Part shown: piece by piece, positions 1 through 8,331 of the stretch
How positions within the stretch are numbered: position 1 is the stretch's first letter
Layout of the letters: each line of letters starts with the position of its first letter
NCBI RefSeq assembly: GCF_001665605.1
Contig: NZ_LZSV01000023.1
Location: forward strand, 27,738-91,737
Direction of reading: 5' to 3'
Length of the DNA stretch: 64,000 nt
Source of the DNA: Mycobacterium sp. 852014-50255_SCH5639931
GTDB lineage: Bacteria > Actinomycetota > Actinomycetes > Mycobacteriales > Mycobacteriaceae
Position numbers and translations under genes: made by a program
Notes under the pieces: model-generated
Seen by the model: only the letters and a program-made list of their open reading frames with translations
Database searches by the model: none
Told to the model about the DNA's origin: nothing

Positions 1-771
1 CGGCACGTGATGATCCCGGGAATCATCGCCGAGGACGACGACCGTCCCATCACGATGAAACCGAAGCTGGACGTGCTGGACTTCTGGTCGATCGTCAAGC
101 CCGAGCTGCCGGGAATCCACGGCCTGTGCACCCAAGTCACCGCCTTCTCCGACGAGCCGACGCTGCGCCGGCGGCTGACCGATCTGCGCGCGGCCGGGAT
201 GGAGGGCGTGGTCTTCGTAGGCGTCCCGCGCACCATGAACGACGGGGAAGGCTCCGGCGTCGCGCCCACCGACGCCTTGTCGATCTATCGCGAGCTGGTG
301 CCCAACCGCGGCGTAATCCTGATTCCCACCCGCGAAGGGGAGCACGGCCGGTTCAACTTCAAGTGTGACCAGGGCGCGACCTACGGCATGACCCAGCTGT
401 TGTACTCCGACGCGATCGTGGGATTTCTGCGCGAATTCGCCAAGAACACCGATCACCGGCCGGAAATCCTGCTGTCGTTCGGCTTCGTCCCGAAGATGGA
501 GAGCCGGGTCGGCCTGATCAACTGGCTGATTCAGGACCCGGGTAACCAGGTGGTCGCCGACGAGCAGGAGTTCGTCAAGCGGTTGGCCGGCAGCGAACCG
601 CCCCAGAAGCGCCAGCTCATGGTCGACCTGTACAAGCGCGTGATCGACGGGGTAGCTGAGCTGGGCTTCCCGCTGAGCATCCACCTCGAGGCGACCTACG
701 GGGTGTCGGGGCCCGCCTTCCAGACGTTCGCAGAGATGCTGGCGTACTGGTCACCGGCCCGGCGGCTCTAG
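1..771 (+). CDS. Flavin-independent methylenetetrahydrofolate reductase-like protein (Rv2172c homologue), 5' end cut by the window
   Basis: The frame is open from base 1 and ends at TAG 769-771, so about 256 C-terminal residues are visible. The GTG-ATG at 7-12 is internal to the open frame and I do not take it as the start; the M. tuberculosis homologue is about 301 aa (memory). A KCDQGATYGMTQLLY stretch parallels the GADF...TQ motif of MTHFR barrels and is followed by a conserved LSFGFVPK segment. In mycobacteria this family has been reported to reduce 5,10-methylene-THF with NADH without bound flavin, supplying 5-methyl-THF for methionine synthase. That fits the presence of metH in the window, though the two genes are 41 kb apart. 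The stop codon lies in a CTAG shared with the stop of the convergent lppM-like gene. Family assignment is good; the enzymatic activity is inferred from the family. Confidence 0.75.
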   Translation, partial: RHVMIPGIIAEDDDRPITMKPKLDVLDFWSIVKPELPGIHGLCTQVTAFSDEPTLRRRLTDLRAAGMEGVVFVGVPRTMNDGEGSGVAPTDALSIYRELVPNRGVILIPTREGEHGRFNFKCDQGATYGMTQLLYSDAIVGFLREFAKNTDHRPEILLSFGFVPKMESRVGLINWLIQDPGNQVVADEQEFVKRLAGSEPPQKRQLMVDLYKRVIDGVAELGFPLSIHLEATYGVSGPAFQTFAEMLAYWSPARRL

Positions 772-1559
772 CTCGGCGGCTGGTCGCGCGGCGCGGTCAA
801 CCGCGGCGAACGGTCGCGGTTCATCCAGGCCAGCAGCGCGACCACGCCGGCCGCCGCGAAGGACGCGATGCCCAGCCACACGCCCGCCCCGGTCAGGGAC
901 CGCGTGTTCGGGTCGGTGTAACGGGCCTGGGCGGTCATGGTGCTCACCACGCCCGGTTTGAGCTTCCAGGAGACCACCGTGGATTCGACCCGGTCGCCGT
1001 TGGTGGAGGTCACCACGCCCGGAAAGGCGACGGTCAGTTCGACATCGGCTTCGGGATCGGTCAGGGAGGTCAGGTCCGCTCGGCCTTCGAGGATCACCAG
1101 GTTGCCGTTCCGGCGCAGGGTGAGGTTCACGCCCTGCGCGTCGGAGTTCATGTTGGCCAGCTGCGGCAACTCGGCGAAGGTCAGGTCGGAGAACACCGCT
1201 TGCGAACCCACGTAACCGTCGCTGTCGTAGTTCGACACCGCCACCTTCTGGCTGAACGGCAGGTTGTTGCTGTCGAGCTGGGGGCCGGTGTCCTTGGGCG
1301 TCTTGGGTTTCGCGGCGGCGACGATCTCGCCGGACACCAGGTCATCGGGTGAGATGGTGAGCGACGCCCTGACCCGCAGGCACCCGGTGGCCAGCGGCAC
1401 CAGCATGAGCAGCATCCCGATGGCCACGAAGCGGCGCCGCCGAGCGGTGAATCCACGGGTTCGGGGCGGGGCATGGCTGGCGCGCACCAGGTCATCGTGC
1501 CAGATCGGGCGTGCCGCTTTCGCGCGTTCGCCCGGGCGCGCCCTCGAGCCGGCGGTCAC
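768..1559 (-). CDS. lppM: LppM-family lipoprotein
   Basis: A 263-aa lipoprotein with a long N-terminus. A basic patch (residues about 40-43) precedes a hydrophobic stretch ending in the lipobox VPLATGC, with Cys60 as the lipidated residue. A second hydrophobic segment near residues 226-248, followed by NRD, gives a C-terminal membrane anchor, as in M. tuberculosis LppM (227 aa by memory), which is linked to phagosome modulation. The GTG at 1559 forms a GTGA overlap with the stop of the upstream acetyltransferase, which supports this start by translational coupling. A start nearer the basic patch would match the shorter M. tuberculosis protein. The end is convergent with the MTHFR-like gene. 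Confidence 0.8.
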   Translation of the reverse strand: MTAGSRARPGERAKAARPIWHDDLVRASHAPPRTRGFTARRRRFVAIGMLLMLVPLATGCLRVRASLTISPDDLVSGEIVAAAKPKTPKDTGPQLDSNNLPFSQKVAVSNYDSDGYVGSQAVFSDLTFAELPQLANMNSDAQGVNLTLRRNGNLVILEGRADLTSLTDPEADVELTVAFPGVVTSTNGDRVESTVVSWKLKPGVVSTMTAQARYTDPNTRSLTGAGVWLGIASFAAAGVVALLAWMNRDRSPRLTAPRDQPPS

Positions 1560-2164
1560 AGCGGCAGCTTGCGGCCCAGGATCGCGAATGCCCGTGGATC
1601 CCCTGCGAAGTGATAGCCGCGGATGACGTCGGTGAAGCCCAGCCGCCGGTACAACCGCCAGGCCCGGTTCGGCTCACCGTTGGTCTCCGGCGTGGACAGC
1701 AGGACATTCTCTTCGGCCCGGCCGGCCAGGAGCCGCCGGGCCAGCGCCTCGCCGAGCCCGCGACCCTGCGCGCGGGGATGGATGTGCAGCTCGGTCAACT
1801 CGAAGTAGCTGCTCATCAGGCCGGCGATCTGCTGGGGCGGCAGGCCGCCGCGTTGCAGGCCGAGGACGACCTGCTGCTGCCACCACTGCCCGGGCGCCCC
1901 CGGGTAGCCGTACGCCACGCCGAGCAACGGTGCATTGCTCAGTTCGGCCGCCTGCGGGATCGGGGCGTCCGCGTCGTCGCCCACCTCGGCATCCACGACG
2001 CCCACCCCTTGCCACCCGCGCCGGCGGATGTGCTCGAGCCACATGGCCGCGCGCTGGTTTTCGGTGCCCCGCGGGTACCGCATCGCGTCGACGTACACCT
2101 TCAGGGCGTCACCGAGGCGGCGCTCCATATCGGTGGGCGGCAGATCGATGAGGAATATCGCCAA
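1556..2164 (-). CDS. GNAT-family N-acetyltransferase (Rv2170 homologue)
   Basis: A 202-aa protein with a GCN5-related acetyltransferase fold. The acetyl-CoA loop is seen as QGRGLGEALARRLL around residues 135-148, and the late RLYRRLGF motif matches GNAT motif B. The M. tuberculosis homologue Rv2170 has been reported to acetylate isocitrate dehydrogenase (established for that protein, inferred here). The TTG at 2164 is chosen because a strong GGAGGAAA ribosome-binding site sits 7 nt upstream on the minus strand. It is the first gene of a two-gene unit with lppM, coupled through a GTGA overlap. The natural substrate cannot be read from sequence. Confidence 0.8.
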   Translation of the reverse strand: MAIFLIDLPPTDMERRLGDALKVYVDAMRYPRGTENQRAAMWLEHIRRRGWQGVGVVDAEVGDDADAPIPQAAELSNAPLLGVAYGYPGAPGQWWQQQVVLGLQRGGLPPQQIAGLMSSYFELTELHIHPRAQGRGLGEALARRLLAGRAEENVLLSTPETNGEPNRAWRLYRRLGFTDVIRGYHFAGDPRAFAILGRKLPL

Positions 2165-2493
2165 GTTGCGGTTTCCTCCTCATCGTGTGCTCCGGCGCTT
2201 CGGCTTCGTGTGGCCGCTCGGCCCGGGCCGTCATCGCCATTATCGGACCCGGGGGAGGTTGTTCGGCGAGCGGCCGCGGCAACGAACCCACGGGCGACCG
2301 CGGGTGGGGAAGCCGGTTGTAGCGCACGGCCGTTCCGGTTCCCGCGGGTGCCGAGCACCGGCCAGGATAGAATCGCCACCGAACCAGTGGTAAGGCGCAG
2401 ATTGACCTCGTATCATTTCAATTAGTTGCCCCCACAACGGGCATCCGCGTGCTATCGATAGTTACGCGTCAGACTGTCGGCAAGGAGGGACGA

Positions 2494-2898
2494 ATGCCAC
2501 TCTCCGATCATGAGCAGCGGATGCTCGATCAGATCGAGAGCGCTCTCTACGCCGAAGACCCCAAATTCGCGTCGAGCGTCCGCGGCGGAGGGTTCCGTGC
2601 ACCCACCGCGCGCCGGCGCCTGCAGGGCGCGGCGTTGTTCGTCATCGGTCTGGCGATGCTGGTTTCGGGGGTGGCGTTCAAGGCCACCATGATCGGAAAC
2701 TTCCCGATTCTCAGTGTTTTCGGGTTCATCGTGATGTTCGGCGGAGTGGTATTCGCCATCACCGGCCCGCGGTTGTCCGGCCGGGCCGACCACCCCGGAT
2801 CGGCGCCCGGGTCGCTCCGCCAGCGCCGTAACAAGGGCGGTGGTGGCTCGTTCACCAGTCGGATGGAAGACCGGTTCCGCCGTCGCTTCGACGACTAG
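2494..2898 (+). CDS. DUF3040 small membrane protein (Rv2169c homologue)
   Basis: A 134-aa protein beginning MPLSDHEQRMLDQIE, the hallmark N-terminus of actinobacterial DUF3040 proteins. Two membrane segments lie at about residues 45-62 and 71-90, followed by a Gly/Arg-rich basic tail (GGGGSF...RFRRRF). The ATG at 2494 is preceded by AAGGAGG at 2482-2488, so this start is preferred over an in-frame codon at 2449. The function is unknown. It is monocistronic and ends at a clear intrinsic terminator ahead of the mraZ region. Confidence 0.85.
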   Translation: MPLSDHEQRMLDQIESALYAEDPKFASSVRGGGFRAPTARRRLQGAALFVIGLAMLVSGVAFKATMIGNFPILSVFGFIVMFGGVVFAITGPRLSGRADHPGSAPGSLRQRRNKGGGGSFTSRMEDRFRRRFDD

Positions 2899-2915
2899 CG
2901 GCATCGCCGACGCAT

Positions 2916-2947
2916 AAGGGGTAGCCATCGGCTGCCCCTTTCTTTTG
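2916..2947 (+). terminator. Intrinsic terminator after the DUF3040 gene
   Basis: An 11-bp stem (2916-2926 with 2930-2940, one G-U pair) has a 3-nt loop and is followed by the T-rich tract TCTTTTG at 2941-2947. It lies 18 nt after the stop codon. Canonical hairpin-plus-U-tract terminators are uncommon in mycobacteria, and this is a textbook one. Confidence 0.85.
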
Positions 2948-3256
2948 CATTTCTGCTGCCGCACCGGCCGCGCCGCCATGGTCACAGACGCACCCGGGCT
3001 GACCGGTGATCGGCGGGCCGCCGATGCCGTTTTGACGCCGGATCGAGCCCTAACCGAGCTTCGGCCCAGGTTGTGGGCCCCACCGGCCCCCACGCAGTCC
3101 CCCCACTAGGCCCCACCCGTGCCTTCACGCCGCTCTGACGTGCCGTTTTGTACCACCCGCCGCGGAGCCGGGCGTGACTCCCTAGGCCACCAGATGACGG
3201 CATGCGCAGCTGGGAGTGGCGGATAGCCTGGAAAAGTCCGCCACGACACTTCAACA
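2948..3256. other. Intergenic stretch upstream of the mraZ operator
   Basis: About 310 nt without a supportable gene. Several ORFs here lack ribosome-binding sites and family resemblance. A TAGCCT at 3224-3229 fits the mycobacterial -10 pattern TANNNT and could start a transcript of the mraZ operon. Nothing else is recognised. Confidence 0.4.
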
Positions 3257-3293
3257 ATGGGGCGAAGTGGGGGATTGTGGGGTATGGTGGCTG
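3257..3293 (+). promoter_or_regulatory. MraZ operator: four TGG boxes at exact 10-bp spacing
   Basis: A/GTGG occurs at 3257, 3267, 3277 and 3287; the first three read TGGGG and the last TGGC. MraZ is known in other bacteria to autoregulate the dcw operon by binding TGGG-type repeats at one-helical-turn spacing ahead of mraZ. A TATGGT (3283-3288, TANNNT type) lies inside the array, so bound MraZ would cover the probable -10 element. The mraZ start is 36 nt downstream of the last box. Confidence 0.75.
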
Positions 3294-3328
3294 CAGTGTT
3301 TGGGTGACCCCGAGGGGGAGGTGAGCTG

Positions 3329-3760
3329 GTGTTTCTCGGCACCTACACGCCCAAACTCGACGACAAGGGGCGGCTGACGTTGCCCGCCAAATTCCGTGAC
3401 GCGCTGGCAGGGGGGTTGATGGTCACCAAGAGCCAAGACCACAGCCTCGCCGTCTACCCGCGGGGCGAATTCGAGCAGCTCGCACGCCGGGCGAGCAAGG
3501 CCTCGCGGAGCAACCCCGACGCCCGGGCCTTCCTGCGCAACCTCGCCGCCGGCACCGACGAGCAGCATCCCGACGCGCAGGGGCGCATCACGCTGTCGGC
3601 CGACCACCGTCGCTACGCGAACCTCTCCAAGGATTGCGTGGTGATCGGAGCGGTCGATTACCTCGAGATCTGGGACGCGCAAGCCTGGCAGGACTACCAG
3701 CAGACCCACGAAGAGAACTTCTCCGCGGCCAGCGATGAAGCACTCGGCGACATCATCTGA
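3329..3760 (+). CDS. mraZ: MraZ, transcriptional regulator of the dcw cluster
   Basis: A 143-aa protein with two SpoVT/AbrB-like halves. Each carries the family core: [14 protein letters not shown] near residues 11-24 and [14 protein letters not shown] near residues 84-97. MraZ forms ring-shaped oligomers and binds repeats upstream of its own gene to tune expression of the division and cell-wall genes that follow. The GTG at 3329 follows a GAGGGGGAGG purine tract. The phased TGGG array just upstream is the predicted binding site. It is the first gene of the cluster and its 3' end overlaps the longest reading of rsmH. Confidence 0.93.
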   Translation: MFLGTYTPKLDDKGRLTLPAKFRDALAGGLMVTKSQDHSLAVYPRGEFEQLARRASKASRSNPDARAFLRNLAAGTDEQHPDAQGRITLSADHRRYANLSKDCVVIGAVDYLEIWDAQAWQDYQQTHEENFSAASDEALGDII

Positions 3761-4892
3761 GGCGCATGCCCGTGCAACGTGGCCTCTGCCCGAACCGACC
3801 CTGGCGTACTTCCCCAACGCCAGGTTCGTGCCTTCGGACAGGGACCTCGATGCAGGGGCATCTCGCCCGACCCGGGGAGGTGTTGCGGTGGTTGAAGATT
3901 CACCGGACTTCGGGCATGTGCCCGTCCTGCTGCATCGCTGCGTCGAGCTGCTCACTCCCGCGCTGACCCGTCACGACGCCGACGGTTCGGGCGCAGTCCT
4001 TCTCGACGCCACCCTCGGCGCGGGCGGACATGCCGAACGGTTCCTCACCGACCTGCCGGGGCTGCGGCTGATCGGACTCGACCGCGATCCCAGCGCGCTG
4101 GACATCGCCCGGGCCCGGCTGGCGCGATTCGCCGACCGGGTCACGCTGGTGCACACCCGCTACGACGGCCTCGCCGCGGCACTGACCGAATCCGGTTACG
4201 CCACAGCCGGATCGGTCGACGGGATGCTATTCGACCTGGGCGTGTCATCCATGCAGCTCGACCGAACCGAGCGCGGCTTCGCCTACGCCCAGGACGCGCC
4301 GCTGGACATGCGGATGGATCCGGAGTCGCCGTTGACGGCGGCCGACATCGTCAACACTTACGACGAAGCCGCCCTGGCGGACATCCTGCACCGCTACGGC
4401 GAGGAGCGATTCGCGCGCCGGATCGCGGCACAGATCGTGCGCCGCCGCGCCCGCGCCCCCTTCACCTCGACCGCGGAATTGGTAGCCCTGCTCTATCAAG
4501 CGATCCCGGCCCCGGCCCGGCGCACCGGTGGGCATCCCGCCAAACGGACCTTCCAGGCCCTGCGGATCGCCGTCAACGACGAACTGAACTCGTTGCGCAG
4601 CGCGATTCCGGCCGGGTTGGACGCGCTCACCGTCGGCGGGCGCATGGTGGTGCTGGCCTACCAATCGCTGGAAGACCGGATCGTCAAACGGTTGTTCGCC
4701 GACGCGGTGGCCTCCCGCACGCCGGTGGATCTGCCGGTCGAGCTTCCCGGCCACGAGCCGCGATTCCGGTCGCTGACGCATGGCGCCGAACGTGCGGACG
4801 CCGACGAGGTCGAACGCAATCCGCGCAGCGCCGCCGTGCGGCTGCGAGCCGTGCAACGAGTCAAGCAGTCAACCGGAAAGGGCGACGCATGA
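3735..4892 (+). CDS. rsmH: RsmH (MraW), 16S rRNA m4C1402 methyltransferase
   Basis: SAM-dependent N4-methylation of C1402 in 16S rRNA. The body shows [13 protein letters not shown], the SAM loop [14 protein letters not shown], the aspartate of [10 protein letters not shown] and the RsmH signature [11 protein letters not shown], then the late [18 protein letters not shown] motif. The start is uncertain. ATG 3735 gives 385 aa and overlaps mraZ by 26 nt with a weak ribosome-binding site. GTG 3888 has GGGGAGG at 3874-3880 and would give a standard-length 334-aa enzyme. The longer form is kept because its segment [15 protein letters not shown] closely matches my recollection of the annotated M. 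tuberculosis protein, suggesting that the extension is translated. It overlaps ftsL-like by ATGA. Confidence 0.9.
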   Translation: MKHSATSSEAHARATWPLPEPTLAYFPNARFVPSDRDLDAGASRPTRGGVAVVEDSPDFGHVPVLLHRCVELLTPALTRHDADGSGAVLLDATLGAGGHAERFLTDLPGLRLIGLDRDPSALDIARARLARFADRVTLVHTRYDGLAAALTESGYATAGSVDGMLFDLGVSSMQLDRTERGFAYAQDAPLDMRMDPESPLTAADIVNTYDEAALADILHRYGEERFARRIAAQIVRRRARAPFTSTAELVALLYQAIPAPARRTGGHPAKRTFQALRIAVNDELNSLRSAIPAGLDALTVGGRMVVLAYQSLEDRIVKRLFADAVASRTPVDLPVELPGHEPRFRSLTHGAERADADEVERNPRSAAVRLRAVQRVKQSTGKGDA

Positions 4893-6058
4893 AAGCAAAG
4901 CGCGAGACGCCGAATCGCCGCGGCGGACGCGACGGTTCCGCCCGGCGGAGCCGGCGTTCGGCGGCCGATCCCGGTCCGACGCGCCGCCCCCGGCCTGGAC
5001 GCACCTCCGCGCCCACCCGTGAGAGCCGCGCGCCCAAGTCCGGACCGCATACCAGCCCGATCGCCCGGCCGGTCGAGCGGCCGGCGCGGCCCAAGAGCAC
5101 GAGCCAGGCCAAGGCCCGAGCCAAGGCGCGGAAAGCCAAATCGCCCAGGGTCGTTCGTCCTCGGCTGAGCGAACGTTTGGCGGCCCGGCTGGCCGCGATC
5201 GACCTGCGGCCCCGAACCCTGGCAAGCAAGGTTCCGTTCGTCGTCTTGGTCATCGGTGCGCTCGGCCTGGGGCTGGGCCTCACGCTGTGGTTGTCCACGG
5301 ACTCCGCCGAGCGCTCCTACAAGTTGAGTCACGCCCGGGAGAAGACCCGGCTGCTGCAACAGCAGAAGGAGGCGCTGGAACGCGATGTGCGCGAGGCGGA
5401 ATCCGCCCCGGCACTGGCGGAGGCGGCCCGCAAACAGGGCATGATCCCGACGCGAGACACCGCGCATCTGGTCCAGGACCCGTCCGGCAACTGGGTGGTG
5501 GTCGGGACGCCCAAGCCGGCTGACGGGGTGCCGCCGCCGCCGTTGAACAGCAAGCTCCCCGACCAGGGCCCGCCGCTGCCCCCGGCGCCGCCGGCGCCCG
5601 CCGCGGAGGTCCCGGTCCGGCTGCAGCCCGACCCCGCGGCGCCGCCCGCACCGGCGGGGTCCGGGCCCGAGGCGCTGCTACGCGCACCGGACGGGGCGTC
5701 GACACTGGGCGGCCAGCACCTGGCACAGGCCGGGCCTCAACTGCCGGCTGCGCCGGGTGCGCCGGTTGCGCCGGTCACCGGGCAGGCCCCGGTGCTGCCG
5801 GCGCCGGGTGTGCCGGTGCCGGGGCTGCCCGCGCCGGCGGGACCCGCGCTCGCTCCGGCGCCCGCCGAGGTGGCGATCCCGTTGGGCGGCTTGCCCATTC
5901 CACCGCCCGGGCAGCTGCCCGCGCCGCTACCCGCGGAGGTGCCGGTTCCGGTGCAGCGCGGGCCGGCCCCCGCGGCTCCCGTGGTCCCCCTCGCTCCGGT
6001 GCTCGGGCCGCAGCCCGTGGCGCCGGGCCCCGTCGCGACGCCAGGTGCGCCCCGGTGA
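4889..6058 (+). CDS. ftsL: FtsL-like divisome protein with a proline-rich tail (Rv2164c homologue)
   Basis: 389 aa. Residues 1-110 form a basic, Arg/Pro-rich cytoplasmic region, followed by one membrane segment (115-135) and a leucine-rich coiled coil (about 138-172, [17 protein letters not shown]). A short conserved globular part follows (ARKQGMIP...GNWVVVG), then a tail from about 208 that is almost only Pro, Ala, Gly and Val. The position between rsmH and pbpB, the topology and the coiled coil are those of FtsL, which with FtsB/FtsQ activates FtsW-PbpB septal synthesis. The Pro-rich periplasmic tail is a mycobacterial trait. ATG 4889 overlaps the rsmH stop (ATGA) and the stop overlaps pbpB (GTGA). 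Confidence 0.85.
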   Translation: MKAKRETPNRRGGRDGSARRSRRSAADPGPTRRPRPGRTSAPTRESRAPKSGPHTSPIARPVERPARPKSTSQAKARAKARKAKSPRVVRPRLSERLAARLAAIDLRPRTLASKVPFVVLVIGALGLGLGLTLWLSTDSAERSYKLSHAREKTRLLQQQKEALERDVREAESAPALAEAARKQGMIPTRDTAHLVQDPSGNWVVVGTPKPADGVPPPPLNSKLPDQGPPLPPAPPAPAAEVPVRLQPDPAAPPAPAGSGPEALLRAPDGASTLGGQHLAQAGPQLPAAPGAPVAPVTGQAPVLPAPGVPVPGLPAPAGPALAPAPAEVAIPLGGLPIPPPGQLPAPLPAEVPVPVQRGPAPAAPVVPLAPVLGPQPVAPGPVATPGAPR

Positions 6059-8115
6059 GCCGCGGCGACTCCTCGCGCAACCGTCGGTCGCAGCCGACGC
6101 GCGGTCCCCGTAAGGCGCAGGAAGCCAAGGGGGTTCGCCAGCCCAAGCGGCGTGCGAAGCAGCAAGCCGAGGACGTCCGGGAGCCGAAGCGGTTCCGGAA
6201 GGCCAAGGAAGCCAAGGACGCCAAGAAGGCGCGCCCGGCCGACCGGCCGGACGCCGCCGCCACCGGGCACTCGGCGCGGGAGCGGCGCACCCGGCTGGTG
6301 CAGGCGGGCACCCGCGGCGCGTCGTTCGTCTTCCGGCATCGGGCCGGGAACGCCGCCATCGGGGCCTTGATCGTGGTGGCCGCGGTCCAGTTGTTCGTCC
6401 TGCAGGTGACCAACGCGCCGGCGCTGCGCGCCCAGGCCGCGGGCCAGCTCAAGGTCACCGACGTCGAAAAGGCGGTGCGCGGCAGCATCGTCGACCGCAA
6501 CAAGGATCAGCTGGCGTTCACCACCGAATCGCGCGCGTTGACGTTCCAGCCCAAGAGGATTCGCAAGCAACTGGAAGAGGCCAAGAACAAGAACTCGGTG
6601 GCCCCCGATCCTCAGCAGCGCCTGCGGGATATCGCCAAGGAGGTCTCCACCCGGCTGGGCAACAAGCCGGACTCCGCGACCGTGCTGAAGAAGCTGCAAA
6701 GCGACGAGAACTTCGTCTACCTGGCGCGCGCCGTCGATCCGGCCGTCGCCAGCGCGATCTCCGACAAGTACCCCGAAGTCGGTTCGGAGCGACAGGATCT
6801 GCGCCAGTATCCGGGCGGGTCGTTGGCGGCCAACATCGTCGGCGGCATCGACTGGGACGGGCACGGGCTGCTCGGTCTGGAGGAGTCCCTGGACTCGGTG
6901 CTGTCCGGAACCGACGGCTCGGTCACCTATGACCGGGGATCCGACGGCGTCGTCATCCCCGGCAGTTACCGCAACCGGCACCGGGCGGTAAACGGTTCGA
7001 TGGTGCAGCTGACCCTCGACGACGACGTCCAGTTCTACGTCCAGCAGCAGGTCCAGCAGGCGAAGAATCTCTCTGGCGCGCACAATGTCTCGGCGGTCGT
7101 GCTGGACTCGAAGACCGGCGAAGTGCTTGCCATGGCCAACGACAACACTTTTGACCCGTCGCAGGACATCGGGCGCCAGGGTGACAAGCAGCTGGGCAAC
7201 CTGGCGGTGTCCTCGCCGTTCGAGCCGGGCTCGGTGAACAAGGTCATCACCGCGTCGTCGGTGATCGAGTACGGCCTGTCCAATCCCGATGAGGTGCTGC
7301 AGGTGCCCGGGTCGATCCAGATGGGCGGGGTGCCCATCCACGACGCGTGGGACCACGGCGTGATGCCCTACACAACCACCGGCGTGTTCGGAAAGTCCTC
7401 CAACGTCGGCACTTTGATGCTCGCGCAGCGCGTCGGACCGGAACGCTTTTACGACATGGTCCGCAAATTCGGTCTCGGGCAACGCACCAACGTGGGCCTG
7501 CCCGGTGAGAGCGCCGGGCTGGTGCCGCCCATCGACCAGTGGTCGGGCAGCACCTTCTCGAACCTGCCTATCGGGCAGGGCCTTTCGATGACGCTGTTGC
7601 AGATGGCCGGCATGTATCAGACCATCGCCAATGACGGGGTGCGGATACCGCCGCGGATCGTCAAGGCCACCATCGCGCCCGACGGCACCCGGACGGAAGA
7701 ACCGCGTCCCGACGGCGTGCGGGTGGTCTCGGCGCAGACGGCCCAGACCGTCCGCAACATGCTGCGCGCCGTCGTGCAACGCGACCCGATGGGTTACCAG
7801 CAGGGCACCGGGTCGGCCGCCGCGGTGACGGGCTACCAGATGGCCGGCAAGACGGGTACCGCGCAGCAGATCAACCCGGCCTGCGGCTGCTACTTCGACA
7901 ACGTCTACTGGATCACCTTCGCCGGCATGGCCACCGTCGACAACCCGCGTTACGTCATCGGCATCATGATGGACAACCCGGATCGCAACGCGGACGGTAC
8001 GCCGGGCCACTCGGCGGCCCCGCTGTTCCACAACATCGCCGGCTGGCTCATGCAGCGCGAGAACGTGCCGCTGTCGCCCGACCCCGGTCCGCCGCTGACA
8101 CTGCAGGCCACCTAG
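6055..8115 (+). CDS. pbpB: PbpB (FtsI/PBP3), septal peptidoglycan transpeptidase
   Basis: 686-aa class B penicillin-binding protein that cross-links septal peptidoglycan with FtsW. A charged cytoplasmic N-terminus (Lys/Arg-rich to about 95) precedes one membrane helix (98-118), the pedestal domain and then the transpeptidase domain. The three catalytic motifs are intact: S393-V-N-K396, S448-S-N450 and K599-T-G601. The length is close to the 679 aa I recall for M. tuberculosis. GTG 6055 overlaps the ftsL-like stop (GTGA). The stop TAG is the first triplet of a tandem intergenic repeat that separates it from murE. Confidence 0.96.
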   Translation: MSRGDSSRNRRSQPTRGPRKAQEAKGVRQPKRRAKQQAEDVREPKRFRKAKEAKDAKKARPADRPDAAATGHSARERRTRLVQAGTRGASFVFRHRAGNAAIGALIVVAAVQLFVLQVTNAPALRAQAAGQLKVTDVEKAVRGSIVDRNKDQLAFTTESRALTFQPKRIRKQLEEAKNKNSVAPDPQQRLRDIAKEVSTRLGNKPDSATVLKKLQSDENFVYLARAVDPAVASAISDKYPEVGSERQDLRQYPGGSLAANIVGGIDWDGHGLLGLEESLDSVLSGTDGSVTYDRGSDGVVIPGSYRNRHRAVNGSMVQLTLDDDVQFYVQQQVQQAKNLSGAHNVSAVVLDSKTGEVLAMANDNTFDPSQDIGRQGDKQLGNLAVSSPFEPGSVNKVITASSVIEYGLSNPDEVLQVPGSIQMGGVPIHDAWDHGVMPYTTTGVFGKSSNVGTLMLAQRVGPERFYDMVRKFGLGQRTNVGLPGESAGLVPPIDQWSGSTFSNLPIGQGLSMTLLQMAGMYQTIANDGVRIPPRIVKATIAPDGTRTEEPRPDGVRVVSAQTAQTVRNMLRAVVQRDPMGYQQGTGSAAAVTGYQMAGKTGTAQQINPACGCYFDNVYWITFAGMATVDNPRYVIGIMMDNPDRNADGTPGHSAAPLFHNIAGWLMQRENVPLSPDPGPPLTLQAT

Positions 8116-8226
8116 CGGCGATCGCGAGCGCGGCGTATGCCGGGCGCTGCGGGTCGCCGCCAGGCAACCTAGCGGCGATCGCGAGCGCGGCGTATGCCGG
8201 GCGCTGCGGGTCGCCGCCAGGCACCC
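8113..8226 (+). repeat. Tandem copy pair of a dispersed palindromic intergenic repeat
   Basis: Two near-identical 57-bp units (8113-8169 and 8170-8226) begin with the pbpB stop codon TAG. Each carries outer inverted arms GCGGCGA / TCGCCGC and an inner hairpin around GGC-GTAT-GCC. Related single or double copies lie at 37259-37303, 60039-60111 and 63481-63588, each at or just after a stop codon. It may act as a transcript 3' structure or be a REP-like element. No protein is encoded. Confidence 0.85.
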
Positions 8227-8275
8227 ACGTCACCTCCCCGCACGGCGGGAACGCCTCATGGCCGATGCGCCTAGG

Positions 8276-8281
8276 TAGGGT
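8276..8281 (+). promoter_or_regulatory. Candidate -10 element for murE
   Basis: TAGGGT fits TANNNT. A start site about 7 nt downstream would give a leader of roughly 43 nt before murE. Together with the structured repeat after pbpB it suggests that murE onward forms a separate transcription unit. Confidence 0.4.
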
Positions 8282-8331
8282 GTCATGGCCGATCATGGGG
8301 ATCACGCGGGTCTGCAGGGAGGTGTGAACAG

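Noticed and set aside
5737..8031. 764-codon open frame on the minus strand opposite the ftsL-like gene and pbpB
   Set aside because: Antisense shadow of GC-rich codons: His/Arg/Gly/Val-rich, no family motifs, no ribosome-binding site, and the plus strand carries intact PBP motifs.
8113..8226. CRISPR-like array
   Set aside because: The two units are directly adjacent with no unique spacers, so this is a tandem repeat.
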